From Aestuariicoccus sp032586235 (GTDB taxonomy: Bacteria > Pseudomonadota > Alphaproteobacteria > Rhodobacterales > Rhodobacteraceae), in NCBI RefSeq assembly GCF_032586235.1, contig NZ_JAWHTD010000017.1, positions 1 through 64,000 on the forward strand: 64,000 bases of DNA. The letters run 5' to 3'. How positions within the stretch are numbered: the stretch's first letter is position 1; each line of letters begins with the position of its first letter. Shown here piece by piece: positions 36,601-44,184 of this stretch. The notes below the pieces were generated by a model, which had not been told where the DNA came from, ran no database searches, and saw only the letters and a list, made by a program, of their open reading frames with translations. A program made the translations under genes and the position numbers.

Positions 36601-36650
36601 AGGGCGTGTCGGCGAGCGATCTGACGCTTGACGATTTCACCTTCCTCTAA
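33609..36650 (+). CDS. RTX protein with choice-of-anchor-L-like domain (second copy)
   Basis: The 1013-residue product begins MPSLYTLTGFSFSGPTDSP, an N-terminal beta domain I cannot name. A short RTX group follows at about 180-235. Residues 360-585 form a choice-of-anchor-L-like domain very close to that at 25269 (FFGSDEFPEFVNSSFVDIAA, NYALFNNDPEQPLSI). A second RTX block (725-930) and the shared C-terminal module ending in DFTFL follow. I chose the ATG at 33609 (AGCGAGGA upstream) over an upstream start at 33561. The insert NNGDDGSDDDPFTGTFD distinguishes it from its paralogue. Probable type I secretion substrate. Confidence 0.82.
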   Translation: MPSLYTLTGFSFSGPTDSPTAVSSSTLEIQGSDDLGVTFTPGTSTDPADISGALDVTSGEVYGILLDGLLPNLQSDQWGAGMGEFTNGPDTTQILTIVDNSFGGRTYVYVLSGDPVGASNPPTDTEVITFFDGAVSDIPSGPFAPGIEFSPGDASSAVVDPDPFAGTAGPDVILGFPSNDPIDGEGGNDTIDGNFGNDTILGGTGQDFILGGPGYDDINSGPGGTTPDVPDGDIVDGGGGLDITRGTPSDFNEDTINGLDFGDLLILLGISPDSISEGPGENEILIETTGDDTPEASFFFDTVFGDAETAGLVATADGGNTILQLDPALASDPGIGETILGPQDFPTIGDFLFADDSIVPIDIYYVGAVESLALLEDGHAIREISGDTPNEVVGIDRGVFLSSGGGPGTENTSPSFREVLNEPGDPRLTATAQEAFPGAGSTNDASLITFTFDAADLGDQSSISFDVFFGSDEFPEFVNSSFVDIAAVYVNGVNYALFNNDPEQPLSITGESINTPGNFYTNNGDDGSDDDPFTGTFDTEYDGFSVLLNVIAPVQPGINTVTIGVADTGDSIYDSGIFVGNIQGSDFETGGSFVPSNGTVGDDLIDANGAPELHSIGTGGADTISGTAQELDGDQIDGAEDDDVIVVEDWVGDQDDVTGTQGSLILDIDTDGDGESDSTITLLGDFSQATYNVENDGTNTTISFDGIISDGGVPGELFEGTDGDDTLTGGDGDDTLIGGGGDDSLDGGAGNDGVFGQDGNDTLIGGAGNDNIGSSSGDDVAIGGAGDDFMGGGAGSDDLDGGTGNDFMGGGLDDDTVDGGDGNDVVNGGGGNDVLIGGDGNDTMGGSFNSDQVTGGTGNDDMGGGLGQDTISGGGGDDSAGGGEGDDVVNGGAGNDFLAGGGRNDAINGGIGNDTINGGDGDDTMTGGDGADVFVWNFFKDGDADVITDFEDGIDSFRMVGVENAPGTGLAGKLDALGITDTAGGALIDYQGHTVLIEGVSASDLTLDDFTFL

Positions 36651-36694
36651 GATCAGGGTCCGGCCCGCGCGCATTGGTGCGGGCCCTGCCAACC

Positions 36695-36728
36695 GGCATG
36701 CGGGTCTCCGGGCCGGCATGCCTTTTTT
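36695..36728 (+). terminator. Intrinsic terminator candidate between RTX genes
   Basis: GGCATGC (36695-36701) and GCATGCC (36716-36722) pair around a 14-base loop and are followed directly by six T residues. This fits a Rho-independent terminator after the RTX gene ending at 36650 and implies that the next gene has its own promoter. Confidence 0.55.
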
Positions 36729-36760
36729 AACTCTCGTGTTTGCCAAAGGATTGCGCACCG

Positions 36761-38992
36761 ATGTTTCCAGAATTCCCTGAAATCACCACGATCGAAGACT
36801 TCACCGCCTGGACTCAGCTGGCGTCCGCCGGGGCGGCGCTTCTGGGTGACGCGAACCTGACCCAGGCCTTCAGCGCTGATCCCACGACGTTGACGGTGGG
36901 GGAGTACCTGGCGCTGCTCGATGCCGCCGAAGCCTCGATCCTGGCCACGGATTTCAGCTTTCTGGAGGAGTTGATCCCGCTTCTTGAAGAGCAGCTGACC
37001 GCCGTCATCGACCCTGCCGAACTGCCCGAAGGCGTGACGGTGGACGACGTGATCGCCCAGGCCACAGCGCTGCTGAGCGATCTGGCGGCTGGCGACACCT
37101 CGATCCTAACCAGCGGTTTCGACGCCATCCGCGCCGTTCTCGACGGTGTGCCCGAGGACACGATCCTGGCCCAGGCAATCGTCGGCGAGGGCGGCACGAT
37201 CGATCCCGGCGTGATCGAGGATTTCTTCGACAATTTCGTCCTGCCGCGCTTCCCGGATGAGCTGGTCGAGGCCTGGGTGGCGGGCGATCCGCATCTGCGC
37301 ACGCTCGACGGAGTAGATTATGATTTCCAGGCGGCGGGCGAATACGTTCTGCTGCGCGGCACCGACAGCGACTTTGAGATCCAGGCGCGCATGGTGCCGG
37401 TGGCCGACAACGTCAGCGTCAACGCCGCCATCGCCACCAATCTTGCGGGCACGGCGGTGATGATCGATGCCGCCGACGCCATCCCGCTGACCGTGGACGG
37501 TGCGGCGGTCGACCTGGCCGACGGCGCGGCGCTCAACGTGGCGGGCGGCGGGTTGATTACTCGCGAGGGCAACATCTATCGCATCGTCTATCCCGGCGCC
37601 GATGGCGTGGCGGGCGACGGCGACGCGCAGCTCAGCGTGCGCGTGCTGGAGGACCGGGTCGATATCGGCCTGCGCATGGACGCAAGCCTGCTGGGCAGTC
37701 TCGAGGGGCTCTTGGGCGACGGCGACGGCGACCCGGCCAACGACATCGCTCTGGCCGACGGCACGGTGCTGGCCCAGCCGGTGGCCTTCGCCGATCTTTA
37801 TGGCCAGTACCGCGAGGATTGGCGCGTGGCCGCTGCCGACAGTCTTTTCACCTATGACGCGGGCGAAACCACCGACGGCTTCTACGACGCGGCCTTCCCC
37901 GGCGAGGAGGTCACGCTCGACAGCCTCGACCCGGCGGTGCGCGCCGCGGCCGAGGCCGCGGCGGAAGCGGCCGGGCTGGTGCCGGGCACGGCGGCCTTCG
38001 AGGCGGCGGTGCTCGATTTTGCGCTGACCGGCGACGAGTCGTTCATCGACTCCGCGCTCTTCTTGACCGTGTCGCAGACCGGCACCTCGGGCGACGACAC
38101 GCTGGTGGGCGGCACCGGTGACGACGTGCTGTCGGGCGCGGGCGGCGACGACCGGCTGGAAGGTAACGACGGCAACGACCAGCTGTCGGGCGACGGCGGC
38201 AACGACGCGCTTCTGGGCGGCGCGGGGGCCGATGTGCTGGACGGCGGCGCGGGCAACGACAATATCGCGGCCAGTGATGGCAACGACGTGGTCGATGGCG
38301 GTGCGGACAATGACCTCATCGGCGGCGGACTTGGTAATGACTTGATCGACGGCGGGTCGGGCAACGACTTCATCGGCGGCGGTCAGGGCAACGACAGCGC
38401 CGACGGCGGCGAGGGCGACGACGTGGTCAACGGCGGCGCGGGCGACGACAGCCTGACGGGCAACGATGGGTCGGACACCATGGGCGGGTCCTTCGGGTCG
38501 GACACGGTGACCGGCGGTCTGGGCGCCGACGACATGGGCGGCGGCGCGGGCACCGACGTGATCGCGGGCGGGCAGGGCAACGACAGCGCCGGCGGCGGCG
38601 AGGGCGACGACACGATCACCGGCGGTGCGGGCGACGACTTCCTTGCGGGTGGCGGGCGCAACGACGTGATCTCGGGCGGCGACGACAGCGACACGATCAA
38701 CGGCGGCGACGGCGACGACACCATGACCGGCGGGGCCAATGCCGATACGTTTGTCTTCAACGGCTTCAACGCGGGCGACGCCGACGTGATCACCGACTTC
38801 CAGGACGGGGTCGATAGCTTCCGTATGACCGGGGTCGAGAACGCGCCGGGCTCGGGCCTGCAGGGCTATGTCGATGCGCTGAACATCACCGACACGGCCC
38901 AGGGCGCTCTGATCGATTACCAGGGTCACACGATCCTGATCGAAGGCGTGGCGGCGGCCGACCTGACGCTCGACGATTTCACCTTCCTCTGA
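36761..38992 (+). CDS. RTX protein with von Willebrand D domain
   Basis: The 743-residue product has a helical N-terminus of about 165 residues with no family I recognise (EITTIEDFTAWTQLASAG). A VWD-like domain at 170-355 (WVAGDPHLRTLDGVDYDFQA, LLGSLEGLLGDGDGD) is nearly identical in parts to that of the gene at 30062. An RTX block (445-665) and the common C-terminal module ending in DFTFL follow. I chose the ATG at 36761; the frame is open from a TTG at 36740. It looks like a shorter relative of the NIDO-VWD protein that lacks the NIDO part. Probable type I secretion substrate. Confidence 0.8.
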   Translation: MFPEFPEITTIEDFTAWTQLASAGAALLGDANLTQAFSADPTTLTVGEYLALLDAAEASILATDFSFLEELIPLLEEQLTAVIDPAELPEGVTVDDVIAQATALLSDLAAGDTSILTSGFDAIRAVLDGVPEDTILAQAIVGEGGTIDPGVIEDFFDNFVLPRFPDELVEAWVAGDPHLRTLDGVDYDFQAAGEYVLLRGTDSDFEIQARMVPVADNVSVNAAIATNLAGTAVMIDAADAIPLTVDGAAVDLADGAALNVAGGGLITREGNIYRIVYPGADGVAGDGDAQLSVRVLEDRVDIGLRMDASLLGSLEGLLGDGDGDPANDIALADGTVLAQPVAFADLYGQYREDWRVAAADSLFTYDAGETTDGFYDAAFPGEEVTLDSLDPAVRAAAEAAAEAAGLVPGTAAFEAAVLDFALTGDESFIDSALFLTVSQTGTSGDDTLVGGTGDDVLSGAGGDDRLEGNDGNDQLSGDGGNDALLGGAGADVLDGGAGNDNIAASDGNDVVDGGADNDLIGGGLGNDLIDGGSGNDFIGGGQGNDSADGGEGDDVVNGGAGDDSLTGNDGSDTMGGSFGSDTVTGGLGADDMGGGAGTDVIAGGQGNDSAGGGEGDDTITGGAGDDFLAGGGRNDVISGGDDSDTINGGDGDDTMTGGANADTFVFNGFNAGDADVITDFQDGVDSFRMTGVENAPGSGLQGYVDALNITDTAQGALIDYQGHTILIEGVAAADLTLDDFTFL
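37376..37428 (+). repeat. 53-base block identical to 31712-31764
   Basis: This is the second copy of the identical stretch inside the VWD-coding region. Identity at synonymous sites points to recent duplication or gene conversion between the two RTX genes. Confidence 0.8.
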
Positions 38993-39015
38993 CCCCCGGG
39001 GCCGGGGCGGCGCGC

Positions 39016-39774
39016 TCAGGGCCTCAGCGGATAGCCGAACATCTCGAAATCGGTGGCATAGAGCGCGTGGATCTTCGCCAGCGTGGCGTCGGTGATGAAA
39101 TTGTCGTAGCTGAAGGCATAGCCGGCCACGTCGCGGGCCGGCACGTCGCCGAGATAGCCGGGATGGAGGGGGCCTTCGCCGCGCTCGGTGCGGTTCATCG
39201 CTCGCGGCGTCCAGCGCATGCCGAGCGCGCGCGCCAGCGCCGTCATCTCGGCATCCAGCCGCTCCACATGCACGATGTGATCGTAGCGCAGGCCCTCGGC
39301 CACCAGGAAGGGCGGCACCTGGGTCTCCCAATGGCCGTTGACCGGGTGGCGGGGCTTGTCGCGGTTGGCGTGCAGATGGGCCACCGCGTCGAGAAAGCCC
39401 TCGAAGGTCATCACGTTGGCCTGGCGCGGGGCGCCGGTGATCTGCCCATAGAGATCGTGCAGATCGCGGGCGAAGGGCTCCAGATCGTCGCGGGTGCGCA
39501 GCACCCGGCCCTGGTAGAGGCAGAACTTGTTGAAATAGGCGCTGATGATGCGAGTGACGGGGTGGCGCACCAGGATGGCCGATTGCAGGCGCTGCCTTTT
39601 GATGGCGGGAAGGCAGTGGTGGTAGGGCAGGCTCTGTGTGTGGAAATACTTCTTGTGGGCGGGGGCGGGGGTCATGTTGTCGGCCAGAAAGCCGAAGAGC
39701 GTGGTGCAGGCGGCCTTCTGTGACCAGAAGAAGACGCATCCATGTATCTTGTCGATATAGCCGCGCCAGCCCAT
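39016..39774 (-). CDS. Sulfotransferase-like protein
   Basis: This 252-residue protein resembles cytosolic or Golgi-type sulfotransferases that use PAPS. The 5'-phosphosulfate-binding loop appears as FWSQKAACTTLFGFL (about residues 15-30) and the 3'-phosphate motif as LVRHPVTRIISAYFNKF (about 66-83). Both match the bacterial sulfotransferase-2 type family. I chose the second ATG (39774), which has AAGGA at good spacing; a first ATG lies six bases upstream. It follows kpsM on the minus strand with an intergenic gap of about 100 bases. It could sulfate the exported polysaccharide. The acceptor is unknown. Confidence 0.75.
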   Translation of the reverse strand: MGWRGYIDKIHGCVFFWSQKAACTTLFGFLADNMTPAPAHKKYFHTQSLPYHHCLPAIKRQRLQSAILVRHPVTRIISAYFNKFCLYQGRVLRTRDDLEPFARDLHDLYGQITGAPRQANVMTFEGFLDAVAHLHANRDKPRHPVNGHWETQVPPFLVAEGLRYDHIVHVERLDAEMTALARALGMRWTPRAMNRTERGEGPLHPGYLGDVPARDVAGYAFSYDNFITDATLAKIHALYATDFEMFGYPLRP

Positions 39775-39878
39775 GTCCATCCTTGCCGTGTGGTTACCTG
39801 CTCGGGGTGCGCTAGCAGAGAATGTGCGCGGCGTCCATCTGGGCGACCCTAGGGTGCGCGCTCGGCACGCACCGCGGG

Positions 39879-40709
39879 TCAGTTGTTGATGATGTCGCGG
39901 TGATAGCGGCGCAGCAGCAGGAGGCCGGTGGTCAGTAGTACGCCCGCCACCAGAAAGACGTAAAGCGGCGAGACATAGGTGGCGTCATAGGTGGCGTAGA
40001 TACCCTTGCGCATCTGTCCGACGATATGAACCAGCGGGTTCCACCACAGCCAGTCGCGATAGGGCATCGGCACGGTGTCATAAAGAAAGAAGATACAGGA
40101 GATGATGAACATCGGCCGGTTGAGGATTGCCCAGGTGCGTTCCCACACTGGGTAGAGCGACAACAAGAAGCAGTTGAGCGTTCCGACCCCCGCCGCCAGC
40201 GCCACCGCCATGGCGTAGGCCAGCGCGATGGCGGGCAGATCGAGGATCACGTCAAGATCGTAAAGCCACAGGATGCCGGTCAGCACGAAGGCCGAGATGA
40301 ATATCTGCGTCATGGCGTTCATCAGCAGCCGCGCGATCAGCGCATCGATGAAGGTCACGCCCGGATAGAACAGCAGGGATTTCGAAAACCGCAGCGCAAC
40401 CGCGATCTTCCCGCTGATATCCATATAGCCCATGAACGGCAGGATCCCCGAGGCGAAGAACAGCGCAAAGCTGGTGCCGATCCCGGGTGAGCGGAAGCCC
40501 AGCGAAAAGATCGCCGTCATCAGCATGATGCCCGCCACAGGTTCCAAGATCGCCCAGAGATACCCCAGCGCTGAGCGGCCGTAGGTCGTCGACATCTCGC
40601 GCAGCATGAGCGCGGCCACCACCCGCGGCGTGCCGGAGCGGCGCGGCGCCCGGGCGGGCGCGGAGGGCAGGCGGGGCAGAGTGGATTGATCCATCGGGGT
40701 CTCTGGCAT
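39879..40709 (-). CDS. kpsM: Capsule polysaccharide ABC transporter permease (KpsM-like)
   Basis: This protein of about 276 residues is the membrane subunit of an ABC-2-type polysaccharide exporter. After a Pro/Arg-rich cytoplasmic tail it has the family segment ALMLREMSTTYGRSALGYLW, followed by six hydrophobic segments. The late motif WWNPLVHIVGQMRKGIYATY is typical of KpsM-type permeases. Alternative ATG starts lie at 40709 and 40694. Its gene diverges from the kpsE-like gene across about 90 bases, and the ATPase follows on the other strand, so a shared divergent promoter region is likely. It should work with KpsT to move the chain across the inner membrane. Confidence 0.88.
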   Translation of the reverse strand: MPETPMDQSTLPRLPSAPARAPRRSGTPRVVAALMLREMSTTYGRSALGYLWAILEPVAGIMLMTAIFSLGFRSPGIGTSFALFFASGILPFMGYMDISGKIAVALRFSKSLLFYPGVTFIDALIARLLMNAMTQIFISAFVLTGILWLYDLDVILDLPAIALAYAMAVALAAGVGTLNCFLLSLYPVWERTWAILNRPMFIISCIFFLYDTVPMPYRDWLWWNPLVHIVGQMRKGIYATYDATYVSPLYVFLVAGVLLTTGLLLLRRYHRDIINN

Positions 40710-40798
40710 AGGGTCGCGGGGTCGGATAGAACGCGCCAACCCCGTCAAGGCGTGCAAGCCGTATCACAGGCGCCGCATCATAGGCAAAGAGACCGGAT

Positions 40799-42040
40799 TT
40801 GGAAGACACAAACCAGGCAGCACAGGCGGCCTCCGCCCCGGCGAAACCGTCCGGCCCGGCAAAGGGAAACGGGCCGGGCAAAAAGCAGGTGGCCTCGGTC
40901 AAGGTGCTGCCCGCCGCCACGCCGGCGCGCCCCAGGCGGCGTCACTGGCTGCTGCTGGCGACCTTCGGCCTGTTCGTCCTCCTGCCGCTGGTGGTGGTGG
41001 CCTTCTATATGTACGCCGTCGCCCGCGACCAATACGCCAGCCATGTCGGTTTTTCGGTGCGTACCGAAGAGGTCAGTTCGGCGGTCGAGCTGCTGGGCGG
41101 GATCACCGAGCTGTCGGGATCCAGCTCGTCGGACACCGACATTCTTTACGAATTCATCCAGTCCCAGCAGATGGTGCGCGCCATCGCCCGCGAACTGGAC
41201 CTGCCGGCGATCTACCGCCGCGACGGCGATCCGGTCTTCACCCTGGGCGAGGACACAAGGATCGAGGCGCTGGCCGATTACTGGCAGCGCATGGTCAAGG
41301 TGTTCTACGATCGCTCCGGCGGGCTGATCGAGGTGCGGGTGCTGGCCTTTGATCCCGACGACGCCCATTCCATCGCCACCGCGATCTTTGCCAATTCCAG
41401 CGCCATGATCAACGAGCTCTCGGCCATCGCGCGCGCTGACGCCACGCGCTATGCCGAGGAAGAACTGATGCGCAGCCAGGAGCGGCTGCGCGCCGCGCGC
41501 CAGGCGCTGACGGCCTTTCGCAACCGCACCGGCATCATCGACCCCTCGGCCGACATCCAGGGCCAGATGGGCGTGGTCAATGCCCTGCAGCAATCCCTGG
41601 CCCAGGCACTGATCGAATTGCAGAGCCTCCTGGACGAGGGCGTCGATCCCAACGGCCTGCAGGTCGAGCGCCTGCGCAGCCGCATCGAGGCGATCCGCAA
41701 GCAGATCGCCGCCGAACGCGACCAGTTCGCCCGCGACGCCGAAGAGGGTTCGGGCGGCGGCGCCCAGGCCTTTTCGCGCCTGCTGGAGGAATACGAGGGG
41801 CTGATCGTCGATCTGGAATTCGCCGAAAGCGCCAGCCTGTCGGCGCGCACCGCCTACGAATCCGCCCTGGCCGAGGCGCAGCGGCAATCGCGCTACCTGG
41901 CCTCCTATATCAACCCGACCCGGGCCGAGACCCCGGAATATCCGCAGCGCGGCGTGATCGTGCCGGTGTCGGGGGTGTTCCTGCTGATCCTCTGGGCCAT
42001 CGGCGCGATGATCTATTATTCGCTGCGCGACCGGCGCTGA
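40799..42040 (+). CDS. kpsE: Capsule export inner-membrane protein (KpsE-like)
   Basis: The 413-residue product belongs to the KpsE/Wzz-like polysaccharide copolymerase group. It has a basic N-terminus, a membrane segment at about residues 47-73 (HWLLLATFGLFVLLPLVVV), a large periplasmic part with coiled-coil stretches (ERLRAARQALTAFRNRTGII, VERLRSRIEAIRKQI), the C-terminal motif PTRAETPEYPQRG, and a final membrane helix. It should link the inner-membrane exporter to an outer-membrane pore. A TTG at 40799 is the only sensible start before the first membrane segment. kpsT follows after 31 bases. No outer-membrane KpsD-like gene is visible in the window. Confidence 0.85.
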   Translation: MEDTNQAAQAASAPAKPSGPAKGNGPGKKQVASVKVLPAATPARPRRRHWLLLATFGLFVLLPLVVVAFYMYAVARDQYASHVGFSVRTEEVSSAVELLGGITELSGSSSSDTDILYEFIQSQQMVRAIARELDLPAIYRRDGDPVFTLGEDTRIEALADYWQRMVKVFYDRSGGLIEVRVLAFDPDDAHSIATAIFANSSAMINELSAIARADATRYAEEELMRSQERLRAARQALTAFRNRTGIIDPSADIQGQMGVVNALQQSLAQALIELQSLLDEGVDPNGLQVERLRSRIEAIRKQIAAERDQFARDAEEGSGGGAQAFSRLLEEYEGLIVDLEFAESASLSARTAYESALAEAQRQSRYLASYINPTRAETPEYPQRGVIVPVSGVFLLILWAIGAMIYYSLRDRR

Positions 42041-42071
42041 GCGCGGTGGCGGCGGCAACGAGAGACCGGCG

Positions 42072-42749
42072 ATGATCGAGCTGCGCAACGTCTCCAAGAC
42101 CTTCATTCTGAACGGCAACCGCAAAGTGGTTGCCGACCGCGTCTCGGCGGTGTTTCCGCCGCGCACGGCAGTGGCGATCCTGGGGCGCAACGGGGCGGGC
42201 AAGTCCAGCCTGCTGAAGATCCTGTCGGGCTCTATGGAGCCAGACAGCGGCGAGGTCGTCACCGAGGGCAGTGTGTCCTGGCCGATCGGCTTCGCCGGCT
42301 CGTTCCACCCCGAGCTCACGGGGCTGCAGAACACCCGCTTCATCGCCCGCGTCTACGGCGTGGACAGCGACGAGCTGACCGATTTCGTGCGTCATTTCGC
42401 AGAGCTGGGGGATCACTTCTACCTGCCCATCCGCAGCTATTCCTCGGGCATGAAATCGCGGCTGGCGCTGGGGGTGTCGATGGGAATCCCCTTCGACACC
42501 TATCTTGCCGACGAGATCGGCGCGGTGGGCGACGCCTCGTTCAAGCGCAAATCCGAGGCGATTCTGACTGAGCGGCTGACCGGCAGCGCGGCGATCATGG
42601 TGACCCATGCGCTGGGACAGGTGCGGCGGCTCTGCCACCACGCCTGCGTGCTCGAGGGCGGGCAGCTTTACTACTACAAGGACCCCGAAGAGGGCATCGC
42701 GCATCACCAGGAACTGATGAAGGCGGCCAAACCGGGCGGCGTGGTCTAG
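42072..42749 (+). CDS. kpsT: Capsule polysaccharide ABC transporter ATPase (KpsT-like)
   Basis: The 225-residue protein powers capsule export with KpsM. Walker A is GRNGAGKSS (about residues 38-46). The KpsT-type sequence VSWPIGFAGSFHPELTGLQN lies where the Q-loop would be. The signature motif is YSSGMKSRLALGVSMG, and Walker B is YLADEIGAVGD, with the small Glu-type variation usual for this family. Length and motifs match KpsT closely. It lies directly after the kpsE-like gene on the same strand. The permease gene is divergently oriented, an uncommon but workable arrangement. Confidence 0.92.
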   Translation: MIELRNVSKTFILNGNRKVVADRVSAVFPPRTAVAILGRNGAGKSSLLKILSGSMEPDSGEVVTEGSVSWPIGFAGSFHPELTGLQNTRFIARVYGVDSDELTDFVRHFAELGDHFYLPIRSYSSGMKSRLALGVSMGIPFDTYLADEIGAVGDASFKRKSEAILTERLTGSAAIMVTHALGQVRRLCHHACVLEGGQLYYYKDPEEGIAHHQELMKAAKPGGVV

Positions 42750-42811
42750 CCCAAGACGCAGTGCTCGTTCGTCGGGGCGGCGAAGGGCGCTGGCCGCCCG
42801 TGTCCCTCGCG

Positions 42812-43228
42812 TTACCCGTCTCGCCCGGGATCGTCCGCATCGCTGGAGAAAAGCGCGATCTTGTTACCCTGGGGGTCGCGCAGGTAGCCGATGTAGAAGT
42901 GTGGCCCGTAGGACGCGCGAAAGCCCGGCTGGCCTTCGTCGGACCCGCCCGCGGCGAGGGCCGCGGCATGCAGCGCGCGGACCTGGCTTTGATTGCGCGC
43001 CTCGAAGGCGACCATGCAGCCGTTGCCGGCCGAGGCGGGACGTCCGTCGAAGGTCGGCTTGACGTAGAAATCGGGAAGCACGGGCGCCTGGCCCGGCGGG
43101 ACGGGCAGCGCGTAGCTCAGCCCCTCGGGCCCCTCCCTTAGCGTGTAGCCGAGGGCCGGCAGAAACGCGGAGTAAAACCGCATGGCGCGCGCGATATCAT
43201 CTGCGCCGACTGTGACATAGGCGATCAT
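42812..43228 (-). CDS. VOC-family (glyoxalase-fold) protein
   Basis: The 138-residue protein has the vicinal oxygen chelate fold: MIAYVTVGADDIARAMRFYS at the start and the closing HFYIGYLRDPQGNKIALFSS. Such proteins bind a divalent metal and act on small organic substrates; no specific substrate can be named. AAGGAG precedes the ATG at 43228. It lies convergent with kpsT and downstream of the sulfotransferase genes, and seems a bystander in the polysaccharide locus. Confidence 0.8.
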   Translation of the reverse strand: MIAYVTVGADDIARAMRFYSAFLPALGYTLREGPEGLSYALPVPPGQAPVLPDFYVKPTFDGRPASAGNGCMVAFEARNQSQVRALHAAALAAGGSDEGQPGFRASYGPHFYIGYLRDPQGNKIALFSSDADDPGRDG

Positions 43229-43365
43229 GCGTCGCGGCTCCTTGCGCACGTTCGGGGCTTCGACCCGGAGACCCGCAGCGTTGCAGAAACCGGATCGGTT
43301 GTTCCACCCCCTCGGGCCAAATTCGGCCGTCGCCATGCATCCGGGCCGCAACCGGCAGGCCCGGT

Positions 43366-44184
43366 CTATTCCGCCGCCCGGTTGTCGTAGCCGAAGGCAT
43401 CGAGGATCCCGGCGTTGGCCTCTTCCATCAGGCTCTCCAGCCAGGCGGTGCGCTCGGGCGTGCGGCCGGGATCGGGCTCGCGGGTCAGGTGGTGGATGGC
43501 CTTGAACTCGGTGCGCAGGTCATCCGCATCGCGCGCAGGGTCGGCGATGGCGCGCGCCAGCGCAGCGCAATCGGCGATGCGCAGCGACGGGTTGCCCAGG
43601 TAATGTGGCAGCGTCCAGTCGATGGGCGCGCCGGGTAGCAGGCCTTCGACCACAGGCCGCAGGTCGCGGTGGCCGGCGATGGTCAGCGCGTCGCGCCCGA
43701 AGGTCTCCGCCCAGCCCCGCAGCCCGCGCAGCGGTGCGAACTGGCGCGCGCGGGCGGTGCAGAAGTCTTCGAAGCTTTGCCCGTCATAGGCGCGGCGCGT
43801 GGCCAGGAAGCGTTCGAAATGCTGCTTCATGTGCTGCGAATAGGAGCCGTAGAGGATTTCCGAAAACGGCCGTAGAAAGACCAGAACGCACACGGCGATC
43901 CCGGCCTCGGGCGCCAGCCGCGCCAGAGCCGCGCCGCGCCGGGGCAGAAACAGTAGGTCCTCGTGGCTGAGGATCGTCGTGTGCACGTCTGCGGGGAATA
44001 GCGCCTCGAGCGCGGGTGCATCCAGATCGGCGAGGGCTGCGGCGTTGCCGGGATGACCCTTGCCGTCATGCGGGTAATGCAGTCCTGCCTCGCGCAGCGC
44101 ATCGGCACTCTGGATCAGGCAGCGTTGCAGATAGGTCGAGCCGCATTTCGGCGATCCAACATGCAGAAGGATGTGCCGGGTCAT
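43366..44184 (-). CDS. Sulfotransferase-like protein (tandem copy 2)
   Basis: This 272-residue protein is a close relative of the next upstream gene. It opens with MTRHILLHVGSPKCGSTYLQ, a loop of the 5'-phosphosulfate-binding type, and carries ILSHEDLLF and the 3'-phosphate-like motif FLRPFSEILYGSYSQ. It should be a cytoplasmic PAPS-using enzyme acting on polysaccharide, though activity is not proven. The ATG at 44184 overlaps the stop of the paralogue by four bases, so the two are translationally coupled. It is the last gene of the pgm-ugd-glycosyltransferase-sulfotransferase unit. Confidence 0.75.
   Translation of the reverse strand: MTRHILLHVGSPKCGSTYLQRCLIQSADALREAGLHYPHDGKGHPGNAAALADLDAPALEALFPADVHTTILSHEDLLFLPRRGAALARLAPEAGIAVCVLVFLRPFSEILYGSYSQHMKQHFERFLATRRAYDGQSFEDFCTARARQFAPLRGLRGWAETFGRDALTIAGHRDLRPVVEGLLPGAPIDWTLPHYLGNPSLRIADCAALARAIADPARDADDLRTEFKAIHHLTREPDPGRTPERTAWLESLMEEANAGILDAFGYDNRAAE

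Noticed and set aside
17868..39000. A type I secretion ABC transporter or membrane-fusion protein for the RTX proteins
   Set aside because: No HlyB-, HlyD- or TolC-like sequence appears between or around the RTX genes; the only ABC genes are the KpsM/T capsule type.
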